Source: Stereum hirsutum FP-91666 SS1 (taxonomy: Eukaryota; Basidiomycota; Agaricomycetes; Russulales; Stereaceae). From it: DNA of 64,000 bases. The notes under the pieces are model-generated. The model saw only the letters and a program-made list of their open reading frames with translations. It was not told the DNA's origin and made no database searches. Positions 1-11,134 of the stretch are shown here, in pieces (positions within the stretch are counted from its first letter, which is position 1; each line of letters begins with the position of its first letter). The DNA lies in the NCBI RefSeq assembly GCF_000264905.1, contig NW_006763137.1, forward strand, positions 1,694,748 to 1,758,747. The letters are read 5' to 3'. The translations under genes were made by a program, and so were the position numbers.

Positions 1-27
1 GCTTGCCATTCGTGGAGGCTCTCTATA

Positions 28-1310
28 TCAAGCTCGCAAGATGTAGAAATAGTAGTGGAAGGCTTCTCCAATCCTCTTGATCTCCAGTGTCGTGCCTTCT
101 CTCTCTAGAAACCGTTTTCGGAAATGTGGTTGACCAAAGGTGAGGTAGAGGAACTGGCCTCCTTTTCGGAGCACGCTGATAGTTTATAGTTAATCAGCAG
201 GGAATGACAATGGAGGAGATGGCTGGAATTTACCGGATCACTTCGTCGACTTCCTTCGTACAATCATCGATCACTTGTTGTGGTGGATCCTGTTGCATAT
301 CAAACGACTAAGGTTAGTACTGACGTGGTGCACAAGACAGTGCGACCGTGCGATACGTGCCCAAACGTCGCCTTTGGCGGTCATCATCGCATCCATCGTA
401 CCTATGTCGGAGGAAATTCAGTAAGACGAAGGTTTCAAGGTACGCCACGGTGGCTTACCCTTGTCAATCGCGATGTCGAACGAATTGTTCTCGAACTTCA
501 AATCTCTGATATCCATTTCGTGCCCTGACATGGAAATCCAGAGCGTGTTCGAGAGTTAGTAACGCGTTCGTTTCCTCGCAACGCCACAACAGAGTGGAAT
601 CATCGTGCGTCTCTCGTAGTGAATTCCGGGTCGGGAGAGATCGGGAAAGGAAAGAAGGATGCAGAAGGGCGAGGACCGCACTGGGCCTACAGACTGACAT
701 TCCATCTCTGGTCGAACGCTGTGGCGCGACTTCATGCGTTCTATCACAACATCGGAATACTGGATGAATAGTTGTGACGGGTCGGGAAGATGAAGTGCGT
801 CAGATTTTCAAACGGTGAATGTTCAAAGGATGAAACCGGGACGAACATCGATGTTCACGATGTTCTTGTAGCCATCATCGTACATCTAGAATGTCCCTCA
901 GAAAATGAGCTGAACTGCAGACCATTCGGGGAGGTGAAAACCTCACGTCTTCGGACAGCGTCGAGTTACCACATCCAAGCATGAGGATCCTGGCATGTTT
1001 GTCTGGAATGGCATCACGTATGAGATCGGCCACATCTTCGTACTTTTTGAACCAGTCGAATGTGGCATCCGTTGCTTCCCTTAGGTGAGCATGTGTGCCG
1101 TTCAGCCGTGTTGCTCTTTTGCTGCGCGAAGATGTGCCGAGAGGGCTCACTGGCTATAGCGTTGATCCCTATACCACGTCGCGGGAAAAAACGAATGTGT
1201 ATATTCTGTCAGTGGTCTGAGGGGGAAACGAACGGGACAAAAATAGTGTACCAGTACTGCTTCGTTCCATATTCCTCGTTCTTCTCGGGCAAATTATCTG
1301 TAAGACCCAT
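28..1310 (-). CDS. SAM-dependent methyltransferase, EEF1AKMT4 / METTL13-N type
   Basis: Class I S-adenosylmethionine-dependent methyltransferase. The closest known group is the small lysine methyltransferases that modify elongation factor eEF1A. I rebuilt nine exons on the minus strand: 1310-1252, 1168-1151, 1079-947, 885-847, 759-699, 524-459, 401-361, 289-234 and 175-28. They join in frame to 206 residues. Visible motifs are an N-terminal EEYGTKQYWDQRY block, FDWFKKYED, the SAM-binding motif I (ILMLGCGNS), the following NIVNID strand, and the family C-terminus with GQFLYLTFGQPHFRKRF and FHYYFYIL. Exon 2 is only 18 nt. The seventh intron seems to use a GC donor (TTTGG followed by gcacgt); a GT donor six bases upstream also keeps frame but drops the conserved Val-Trp. 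The gene is divergent from the TMEM14 gene. Family assignment is confident; the eEF1A substrate is inferred from the family. Confidence 0.86.
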
Positions 1311-1718
1311 GATAGTCTGTCGAGTTTTTTCTTGGTGTAAATTATATGTGGCGTACAAGATTGCTCTGAAGCTGCATGGGGAGAAGTTGGGTGAATGAAG
1401 TCCGAGACCTGGTCGAGGTTGTGGCGAGGTGCCTCTCGAAGAGCTGTCTCGACCGGGCCGCACGTTGCCTCAGCGGGTCCGTGAGAAACTACCCCGCATT
1501 GTGGCAGAACGCGGGGTCGAGGCTTGTGAATGAGAACGCGGCTCTCAGCAGACCTGCTGAGCAGTGCTGAGCGTGGGCGCTGCCGTATATTCCTTTGCGT
1601 ATATAAAGTCATGGGTTCCCCATCAGCCTTGTTATACCCTTGCCCACCTACTCGTCTATAGAACTTGCGCCCGATTTTGTGAAATTTCCTCTACTTTTAC
1701 CGCAAAGTTCAAGTCAAT
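1311..1718. promoter_or_regulatory. Shared divergent 5' region, methyltransferase / TMEM14
   Basis: About 410 bp separate the two divergent start codons. A TATAAA lies at 1602-1607 on the plus strand, 112 bp before the TMEM14 ATG. No coding signal was found here. Confidence 0.5.
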
Positions 1719-2364
1719 ATGGTGGGTGTCGCGTGTCCCCACCTGGATTGTGCTTTGGGCGACAGTTGAGCTGACGGTTGCTGTCTGTCTACCATGTAGT
1801 CTGCATTCCCAGCATACGCTATGGTGTGTTAGCACTCAGTTCTCCTACTCATGACATTGCTTGAGCATATCTCTACCATCAGGGCGGTTTGTGCATTGCT
1901 GGAGGTGTGACTGGGTTTGCACGGACACGATCTATTCCATCTCTCCTTGTCGGTGTAGGGTATGACTCTTTCCGCGCCAACGACTGTTCTGGTTGCTAAG
2001 ACATCTTATTCATCACAGCGTTGGCGCACTCTACCTCTACAGTGCGGACAGCATCCAAAAGCAGACGGCAAATGGTTTGGAGACGGCAGTGGGTGAGCCT
2101 CAATTCTCTTCATCGTCGGAGGTGTCAAGCGAGCTCTCACTGACTGCCACGACACCCCATCTAATAATAGGCGCTTCTGCTCTCCTTCTCGCATCCTCCG
2201 TTCCTCGTCTTCGGAAAGGCCCCATGCCATTGATGCTCACAGCAGCTTCGTTGGGCGCAGGCTCGTACTACGCGAAGAAGACGTACCGTGTTCGCCAATA
2301 TCGTATGGCCGACAAGGACTTCTGGATGACCCCGAGCAACATGTCGAAACCCCATGAGGTTTAG
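1719..2364 (+). CDS. TMEM14-family small membrane protein
   Basis: Small integral membrane protein of the TMEM14/UPF0136 family, 123 residues, close to the family's usual 100-120. In animals, members sit in the mitochondrial inner membrane or other organelle membranes, and TMEM14C is linked to porphyrin transport; the role in fungi is unknown. Exons are 1719-1721, 1800-1823, 1883-1959, 2019-2092 and 2171-2364, in frame throughout. The family signature is clear: SAFPAYAM, then GGLCIAGGVTGFARTRSIPS, a Gly-rich first helix with GVGVGALYLYS, then GLETAVGASALLL, and a Gly/Ala-rich helix AASLGAGSYYAKK. The remarkable point is that the first coding exon holds only the ATG. Without splicing of 2093-2170, an in-frame insert of 26 residues would break the conserved GLETAVGAS block, so that intron is well supported. 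Confidence 0.85.
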
Positions 2365-3389
2365 GCGAGCATTAGTTTTGGAACATCACACACTGCGTTT
2401 CATGGGTCGAGGACTCTGAGGATTACCCGATACCCACATCTTTCAATGCTTTATTCTGGTCTGTACTACTATGTAATTGTACGTTCATTGCTTGTTCGCT
2501 CTCGCGTTCTGTATAATGCACACCATCCATGCTCGCATCACCAGCTGGTCTCAGGAGTCCCATGTGTCACTGGGGCCCCTATGCGTGCTGGTCTGACAAG
2601 CTTGGATCCTTCAAATATCCAGACTAGATTCCCATGGTCTCGGACTTTGTCTCCTTTCGTCTCCAAGCTCCTGCCCGATGCCTACATTAGTGCGCTTCTG
2701 TGGCGTCTCTGCAGCTTTCTCCAGCTTTCTCCGCGTTCTTCTAATTGTGGATCGTGTCTTTGTCTTTCTTAATTAGCGCTAACGTGCTTCTGATTGGCGG
2801 GCTGGTGGTCGGCGGTCTTTCGGACTTCCGAGGTCAAGTATCGCGTGGCTTTGTCCGCTCGCCGTAGGCAACGCCACGCAGCAAAACGAGGGTCGTGGCC
2901 AAGTCGTGGCGCCACAAAGAACGCTGGGTTCGTCAACCTGCGTCAACCCGAACGGAAAATGAGGTCACGCCTTGCCCCCGCCCGCCGGTACTCGAGATCG
3001 TTTTTTTTTTCGTACGTTTGAAGGCTTTGCTTTATCCCGGGAAGATGATGTGAATGCATGACTCATTTTCGAGAGAGATGGTCTCATGTATATGGCTTAC
3101 GCTCATCTGGCCTTGTCTTCCATGAGCTGTCCGAGTTCTGCGTTTACTTGCTCATCGTCAAACTTCGCGGTGGACTTTCTTGGGTTTTCTGTCGTCTACT
3201 TAAAGAATAAAATTATACAACGCTAATTCCATGCCCGTGAACCGTGTTGCTGAAAATGTACTGGGTACAATCGGTACGCTTCTCCTTCTAACCATGGCGG
3301 TCTTCAGGATTTAGTATCTGTTTTAACAGCCATATATCGCGATCTCTAATAGGAACCGTTTGTTGGTGCGGCCAGCTGCTGCCACAAAT
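2365..3389. other. Intergenic, no gene seen
   Basis: The 3' flank of the TMEM14 gene and the 5' flank of the PQ-loop gene. It has a T-rich tract near 3000. Open frames here are short, have no recognisable motif and no plausible splice partners. Confidence 0.5.
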
Positions 3390-4648
3390 ATGGAAATCAT
3401 ACCGTACAAAGTCCACAGAGGGCCTCTCACACTGGCTACCGTACGTCGAGCTCCTCACGTCTGCTCAATTGACTGGCCTGTCAGTCTGACGATGGTATAT
3501 GTCGACATTTGATCAGGCTTGTATGGGCACTTTCGGCCGTCCCATTAGGAGTATATGTCATCGTGCAAGACCTGAACATACCTTTAATACTGCAGCCTCA
3601 GTTGTTCACGACCTTTGCATTGATCTCGTGGGTACAGGTGCGCTACCTTATGTTGCTAGCAAGGTTCTCGAGTCAACTGATATATTTTATGACTGCAGTG
3701 TCTTTACTACGATAATGGTCGATCTTTTCGGTTCTGTGTGGCCGTTCTCCTCGGCATTATGGTCACAGAAGCCGCCCTCGAGACAGGCTTCGTCTACGCC
3801 TTACGGGTATGTTCACTTCCACCCTATCCCCATTTAACAAATCATACACGCCTCACTGAGCACGCTCATGGTCTTCTTGGACAGCCTGCTTACCGCGAGG
3901 GCAAAGAATCCGCAAAACGAGGGGTACAATTCTTCGGAATCCTGAGCTCAGTCATGATCTCACTCGCTTTATTGTAAGTCCATTGTCGTCATTCGGTATC
4001 CGTCTTATCCCATCACTGCGAGTAGCTTACCCTTCTGGTCATTTACAAACAGCCCACAATACTACGAGATTTACAAACATAAAGCCGTCGTCGGTATATC
4101 CGTTACGTTCATGATCGTCGACCTACTCGGGGGTGTATTTTCCGATCTGTCCCTCGCATTCAAGGAAGACTTTGATGTCATCGCTAGCATAACTTATTCA
4201 CTTGTCGTAGTGAGTGCAATTCTCTTCGAACATCGCCATTCTTCTAAACCCCCGCTTCGTTCAGTTTTTCGACGCCATAGTCATCATTGCCGCCTTCATT
4301 CTGAACCCACGCGCACGTCGTCGCGAACGTGAGCGTCAAAGAGCACTCGCTGCCTCTAACGGGGTCCCCGAGTCGTCACCCGCCACTGGTACCGACACAT
4401 CCAATGCACCAAATTCTTATACAAACACTATCGAGACCAGTGCGGCGAATACCGTCGCAGCTGCCGATGAGAGCCGTCCTGCTGTGGGTGAGACCGAGGA
4501 AAAGGATAGGGAGAGAGGGGTTGGAAGAGGCGGATTTGGATTGGATATTGAGCCGAGTACGAGATGGGCTGGTAGCGAATCACACGAGGTTGTAGATCTA
4601 GAGAAAGGTGAAGAGATGGGGGCCGCTCAAAGACATAACTTGGAATGA
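3390..4648 (+). CDS. PQ-loop repeat membrane protein
   Basis: Polytopic membrane protein with PQ-loop repeats, the fold of lysosomal/vacuolar cystine and cationic amino-acid exporters and of SWEET-like carriers. Rebuilt exons are 3390-3440, 3485-3637, 3699-3806, 3885-3973, 4053-4209 and 4265-4648, giving 313 residues. The first PQ motif is in PLILQPQLFTTFALISWVQ and the second in SLALFPQYYEIYKHK followed by GISVTFMIVDLLGG; both are Pro-Gln loops after a helix. Hydrophobic segments alternate up to about residue 190. The remaining ~120 residues are a hydrophilic, probably cytosolic tail rich in Arg, Glu, Ser and Thr, starting with RARRRERERQR. The first exon and start codon are the weakest part: a 44-bp intron and an ATG at 3390 fit best. 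The substrate cannot be deduced. Confidence 0.8.
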
Positions 4649-6285
4649 CGAGCAGGGCACCGATATGGACCCAACGTGGAGGGAATCTCCCTGTCGTTCC
4701 ATGCCCAGCTAGACCAATAAGAATTACAGTATGTAATGTGGCGTACATAGCTTTAGACGAAACAAAGTCGAAGGAACTTATGTCGAGAAACTTACAGGGA
4801 ATTCGCCTTTCCGGGCGCTTCCGCAGCCGTCGATCGTATATTGATCGGCCGGCCACGGCACGGCACAGCCACTCCACGTGCGTCCACCTGCCTCCGTTGG
4901 GCGTCGCGCTTCGCGCGCCGCCACTTTGCTTCCAGTGGTCGAACTTCTTCGCTCTCTCTTCGCTCTCTTCTTTCTCGATGCTTTCGAGCTATATATGCTT
5001 ATATGATCTGTGTTTCTCTCCTCATTGCCTCGAGCGATCTCTCATAACTGCAAGTGGAATTTATGTACGAGTTTTTCCTCATTTTGCTCTCAGTTCTTGT
5101 GCCACAATACTTAGCTTCAACAGCAATTTCTTGTCCAGCACCCTTATGCATAGCTGTATATGTGTATGTTACATCTTGAGTACTTGATTCCCCAATAAAT
5201 GAAACTATATTATTCCATGGAGGAACTTGAGTCTGGAGAAAACTATGGGAGCAAGAGGCATTATATGTATGGAATGAGTGCCACACTGTGGCCCAAACAA
5301 TGCATCCCGTGTGCTACGAAGGAAGCCATGGTGGCGCTACGAGGCTTCAGCGTAGCGAAAGGACTCTGATGACGAAGAAGAGACCGAAAAAAAAGATCGT
5401 GATCATGAGTGCGGACAAGCAAAGCACCAGCGAAGGGGCTCATGCGTTAACGAGGCATGCCGAACTTACTGGATAAGTTGCCAAGGTCTGTCGTTTGGCA
5501 GCAATAAGTGCAATAAGTTCGTGCCGAACTTAAACTTACTGGAAACTTACTGGCGATCAAGTCCAGTAAGTTTCTCGCAAGCGAGATGAGTCCGAGAAGG
5601 TGTGGCACAGCTTCGCACTTGCCGCTCGCCCCTCCTCTCGATTTGGACCGCTCAACGGCCGGATTTTATGCTCAAACGTTGCTTGAAAGAGACCTTCGGG
5701 TCTATTTTTTCGGGCCTGCGGCGCGTACAATTGTCCTCTGCGTCTGCGGTCCAAGTATCAAAGATGTTGAGCACGCTAGTACGTAATGTAGTAGTCTTAG
5801 AGTATCTAGCAGCCAGTTGTATTTTTTTTAAAAATACTCTATGAGTCGGCCCCTTCGTAGGCACGACGAGGCCTTCCGAGTCGATGCTGTCTCGCACAGA
5901 CATCAGCGTACACACTCCGGAACCGGGCGCAAGACCACTGGCATAATCCCAGCCGCTCTCCCCAGCTCTTGATGCTTTCCTCCGGATATCCCGTCGCTTA
6001 CCAAATCCCGTCGACTCGATCACCCGCGGCCACTTACACGAAACACTGACTTACTACTTAGCACCTTGGCATGACTTCAGCGCTCGAATTGCTTCGGCGT
6101 TTGCCGCAAATACCCCTCTTCGCCACTTCGACTGTAAATACTCTCCCCTAGTCGCTCTCAGTAAAACACCACGACAGTATTCGAGTTCATCATTGAATTA
6201 TCGAACTCCAAAGGCCACGAAGGCCACGTAGACTCCTATTGAGGCCCCTTATCTGTCATTGATCGTCAATTGACTGGCATAGACG
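4649..6285. other. Long intergenic region with short repeats
   Basis: A 1.6-kb gap between the PQ-loop gene and MMS19. No gene with recognisable domains or a consistent splice pattern was found on either strand. It contains the direct and inverted repeat cluster at 5532-5573. A 123-codon minus-strand frame at 5652-6023 has no motif I know. Confidence 0.45.
5532..5573. repeat. 11-bp tandem direct repeat followed by its inverted copy
   Basis: AAACTTACTGG occurs twice in tandem (5532-5542, 5543-5553). After a 9-nt spacer the perfect reverse complement CCAGTAAGTTT follows (5563-5573), giving an 11-bp perfect stem. A near-copy, GAACTTACTGG, is at 5462-5472. The repeats were read directly; function is unknown. 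Confidence 0.8.
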
Positions 6286-9200
6286 ATGGAGACTGCACAG
6301 AGGCTTGCGCAAACTTGGGTGGCCACTGGGAGAGATGAGGAGGTAGAGGACACTGCTGCAGGTGCGCAACACGAACATCGTCAAGATGATATCTTGCTTA
6401 AAATGCACCATAAGGCATCAACAGCGGGGACATCAAGCTGCTATATGTCGTACAGGCTCTGGGGGAGTATCTTACATCGGAGGAGGATCTACTTCGGACG
6501 AAAGGTATGCATTATCTCATGCACCATTTCGCTCGTCTGTTGAAGCCAGGCTTGGTAGGTGTTCAGTACCTTGCCTCTGTCGTCGGAAAGTGTTCTCCAG
6601 ACAAGCTGAATCGCCAGTCTGGTCCGTGCGAATCTCACCCATCGTCCACAGCTTTCGCTCAAGCGATTCGCAGTAAAGGTTCTCATCGCGTTCTTCACCT
6701 CGAAGCTGGAAGACACAGAGACCATTGTTCCTGCTCTAAATGGGATACTTAACCTCACGAGTCTTCCTGCATTCATATCTGACGATGCTGTCACTATCTG
6801 CGAAGCGTAAGTCCATCGCCCACCTCGCTCTTACGGGAGAACAGTCGTTGAGGCCAACTTTCAGTTTGTTTGCGAACGTGAAGATGCAGGCTCTGGTGCA
6901 ACCACAGAGGCATGTTGTCTTCTCTATTTTTGACTCCCTGATAGCTCGATATCGACAAGGTGAGTTGATCGTTCCGATATTTATGTCGCGGAGCCCTGAA
7001 CTCTGCTTAGCTCTGAAGAATATGGGAAATGACTTCCTGACTGGGTATATCGCGCTCGCCGATGGAGAGCGAGATCCTCGGAACCTTATGGTCGCGTTCG
7101 CTATAGCTCGTGTCCTTTTAATCGAGTTTGATATTCGTGACAAAGTGGAGGTACTCCACTTCATCCTAAATTTACATTCGGTTTTTTCAAAATTTATGCT
7201 TCTCTACAGGACTTTTTCAATATCGTATATTGCTACTTCCCCATCTCATTTCGACCCCCGGCCGATGACCCAAACTTCAACATCACTCCCGATGACCTTC
7301 GGAAAGCGCTGGTGTAGGTTTTCAACGAGATGGCTCTTCACTGCTTCCCAGTTGACCAGTTTTTGCAGACTGTGTTTGAGCGCCACACCGGCTTTCGGGG
7401 AACCGGCCATACACCAATTCCTTGAGAAGCTCAACATGGGTTCCCCAACGGTCAAGGTAAGCTTTTAGCCCATATCAGGTCTGTATGGCTCGTTAATTCC
7501 CATACTTCTCAGAGAGACGTTCTCCAAACAATGGATGTCTGCCTTCCCGTGTTCGGTCCTGTTCTTGCACGTGCTCTAGCCAAGAAAACATGGAATCACC
7601 TTCGTCTCGAGATCTTTCAACCCACGGACCCAGAAACAGAAGCCGAAGCCCTCAAAACTCTACAAGTGCTTATCAAAACTATCTACGCTGACGCTGACGC
7701 GGCACAAAATTCAGATGCAGATATTCAAGGATTGGCAAAAGAGGCGTGTGAGGAATGTATACATATCCTGAGGGAACCGGAGAAGAGTCAAGCGAAACCT
7801 GCCATCAAGGTTATCTGTGCTTTTATGTCAACAACGCGTATGTCTTCTTCAACTTCCCATTCTTCCCGGCGGTCATGTTGAATATCGCCATTCTGCGTTC
7901 ACAGCCTCTGTCTCCAAGTTTACCCTCGCACAGGTCGTGCCGCATTTGATCAAGCTCTTCCTCAATGTGGACGAAGTAGCCAACCGCGGCTCGGTCCTCT
8001 CTCTTTTGTCCTCCCTCGTCGCCGCTGCACGGGACTGCATGTCTCGGCCAGATAATGTCTCGTCGACAGGACCACCGTTATTGCCATACAAGGACGAAGT
8101 TCTTGGTGCATTTACCGTTGGTCTGAAAGTTCCGTCCCTGGCATCTCCATCAATAGAAGGGCTCCTGGCTCTTGTCACGACTCCTGATCTATTAGAAGAT
8201 GAAGAGATAGGTTTCGTGGTACAGAATGTGAACGACATACTAGGAAGCCACAGGGAGGATATATCAGACACCACGTAAGCCTACTTTCGAGTGTGATGCG
8301 CGGAGTGAAGATGTGATTTATCAGTTTTGGCGTTAAACAGGGACTCTGCATTGACTCTCCTTACGACTATTTCGTCTACCGCTCCGCATCACGTCTCGCA
8401 AACGACCCTTCCACTGCTCTTCTCTGCTCTCCCCGACGACGCGCCTCCACGAACCGACGCAATCACTCGTGCCCGGTACTGGACGACGCTAACTTCGCTC
8501 TCACGGTTGTGTGCTCAGTCTGACTTGTTCGAAACCCTCGTTGTCCGCCTCACTACGAAACTCGACCTCCTATGCTTCCCCACTGTACCGCCATCATCTG
8601 AGTACCCAGAAACGATGAATGGCCAAGAGGAGGATCTTGAACCGGCAGCGGCCTATGCACACGCACTTCTTACTACTCTTGGGAGCGTACTTCAGGACAA
8701 GGTAGATCACGGGGACGTTGATGTGCAGAAATACATAGACAGACTGGTGCCGAGGCTGTTCAATCTGTTTATATGTTCAACATTAGCTGCTAGCGAGGAC
8801 GGTACGAGGAGGAGAGCTCTGTTGGTCTCGGATGCCAGGCTTGTGAGCGCTGCGGGGCGGATCCTCAATTTGGTAGTGCAGACTTTAGGCTCGCAGTGCG
8901 TGTTTCCTCCTCCCTTTCGTGATCAGTGAAATGAGACTCTGACAAGCCTGTCTGTGTTTCCTTTGCGTGTAGGAGGCAGAATACGTTTGTCAAAGAGTTG
9001 GTCGACGCGTACACGCAGGGACAGGTACGGAGATTTGCTGTCGGACAACAAAAGATATCTCCACAGGCGCATTTTGTGCCATTCGAGGTAGGCAACATCC
9101 TATCTTAGTCCTTTCTTTCTCCTTTTTTTCTGATTCCCTGGTAGTCCACTGCACCCAAAGCTCAGAAGGACTTAGTAGCACTCTTCTCGGAGGGGATCAC

Positions 9201-10800
9201 AGGTCTGCATAAGGAGGTAAGCGTGGTATACATCTTCCGTCGACTCTTCTCGGACCCATCATGTACGACCATTTCTCATGAAGGTTCGATTATCGGTTGA
9301 AGACCCGAGCGCCTTCCTTAACATGATTCTCCAATGGAGCTGTCATCAAGCTGAGAACGGGCTTCAGCGGGAAAGTGTGTGGCACCTACTTGCTGCCGTG
9401 GTGAACAAAAGAGAGGAAGGTCAGTCCACTGAGCACTGTTCACCGTCATACGTATTCGTTTTTGACAATCTGCTGTAGATCTGAATACATTCCTATCTTC
9501 TCATCTGGACTCGTTCTGGCTTTCGGATGTCGCGAATACATCGAGTAGTCAGGAAAAGAGACGATATGCTCTTACTGCATGGACTTGGGTACGTCCTCCG
9601 ACCCTTCCTTGCGTGAGCTCAAATAACACTTGGGCGTTTCGAATGTTGGTAGGTATGTAAGGGTTTGCTCGTGCGCAACCATCCGAACGCTTTGCGGTTC
9701 GTGAACCGTCTCTTCGAACTCTTCGATGACGATAGTGTCAGCTGGGACGCTGCGAGGGCTATCGGCGCTGCAATAGGATCGGACAAGGTGCTCACGAAGA
9801 AGAACCACGCTATTATAAGGGTAATTAATGAGACCTGGCTAAATATCTCCTGATGAAGGGGGAGACTAACGTTTCCATAGATCTTATACGTCCAAAAGTA
9901 CACAAATGCTCTTTTACCGCGGATTATCAGCGGCGCGAAGGACGCGTCCGGTAAGTTCACGTTTTCACGGACGAGATCTAGTGCTAACTCTTTCATATAG
10001 ACCCACGTCAACAGACTGCTCATCTCGTTGCGCTTACATCCCTCATCACATCCATCACGAAATCCGTCTATGCACACGAGATGCCAACGGTCAGCTGCTT
10101 CTTTCCTTCGTACCTCTCACCAGTTTGCTAAGGATTATCCACAGTTGATGCCACTCCTCCTGCGAGGGCTCGACCTTCCTGACCCGACAATCCGAGCTAG
10201 CGTCATTACGACTCTCCTTTCTGCCGCACAAGCTGAAGTCGAGGGCGCAGCAAAGAGCTCGAAGGAAGGGAGTGTATTCGCTGAGCATGCGTCCTCACTT
10301 GCCTCGACCATGCTACTGAATTGTTCCGTTGATATCATGCCTGATGCGGTGCGTCTACTTTGTCATACTGGTTGCATATACGTAGGCTGACATGACGGCA
10401 CAGAGGGTACGAATAGCGGCCTTGAAGTTTTTATCCGTGCTGCCACAAGTAGTGCGGTATGATGTACTCCATCCGCAAAAGGCACATGTCTTGCGGGAGT
10501 TGTCGAAAGTCTTGGATGACCCAAAGAGGTCTGTGAGGAAGGAAGCAGTAGATGCGCGGTATGTTGTGATTTGTTTGCTCCGTTAGCCTACTCTGACAAT
10601 TCTCGTCGTCAAACAGAACAAATTGGTAAAGTGTTTCTCTCCTCGAAGGCAGCTGCGACCTAGCTAACAGGTATAAATTCAAGGTTCACCTACAATGGAT
10701 AGGGACCGGTGAAATCGTGGAGACAATCTTGTGTTGTACAGTAGAGTGTATAAAGGGAAAAATAGGTGCGAGCGAGAATCTGTACGCTGATGGCCCGTGA
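6286..10800 (+). CDS. MMS19: MMS19 / Met18, cytosolic Fe-S cluster targeting factor
   Basis: HEAT-repeat scaffold of the cytosolic iron-sulfur assembly targeting complex. It hands Fe-S clusters to DNA polymerases, helicases such as XPD and other nuclear proteins. I rebuilt 22 exons: 6286-6361, 6415-6504, 6559-6621, 6674-6806, 6865-6959, 7011-7150, 7210-7313, 7369-7456, 7513-7837, 7905-8274, 8341-8895, 8973-9087, 9145-9216, 9284-9419, 9479-9588, 9653-9820, 9881-9950, 10001-10089, 10145-10348, 10404-10558, 10617-10625 and 10671-10800 (1098 residues; yeast Met18 is about 1030). Family landmarks are ALGEYLTSEEDLLRTKGVQ, the KLEDTETIVPALNG block, VKMQALVQPQRHVVFSI, EIFQPTDPETEAEALKTLQV and the C-terminal HEAT units around MPLLLRGLDLPDPTIRAS. 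If the last intron is retained, the protein stops at 10629 with 1056 residues. The spliced form adds a Tyr-Lys-Phe that fits the family end, plus an unusual tail. Confidence 0.9.
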
Positions 10801-11134
10801 CGGATATGGTCTCAATTGTGGCACCTCGGTGGCGATGACACGTTGGCCTGCTTGGGTGGTCGGCCGGCATACCACCGGCCCGGCACGTCCGAGTCCGCCG
10901 TCTACGCGTTCAGCCGGCGAATTCAACCACTTTAGCGCACAGACTGTATCTAGTTCAGCGATGGTCTTGGAGCTCGTGCCGTTGGATGCCCATGAAAAAA
11001 ATGCTCTTGAGCCGAACTGACGACTCAGTGCGGCAGTATAAACTTCTAAGAAGTTATAAGAATGGTCACCGTGCAGGCAAAGTTTTCATCATACACATTC
11101 TCTCTCAACAGTCCCGATCGCTTACCCTGCACCA
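10801..11134. other. Intergenic, no gene seen
   Basis: Short region between MMS19 and the next gene. It probably carries the MMS19 3' end and the 5' region of the orphan gene. No motif or repeat of note. Confidence 0.4.

Noticed and set aside
5652..6023. 123-codon minus-strand frame
   Set aside because: No motif, no splice partners and repeat-bearing surroundings; treated as chance.
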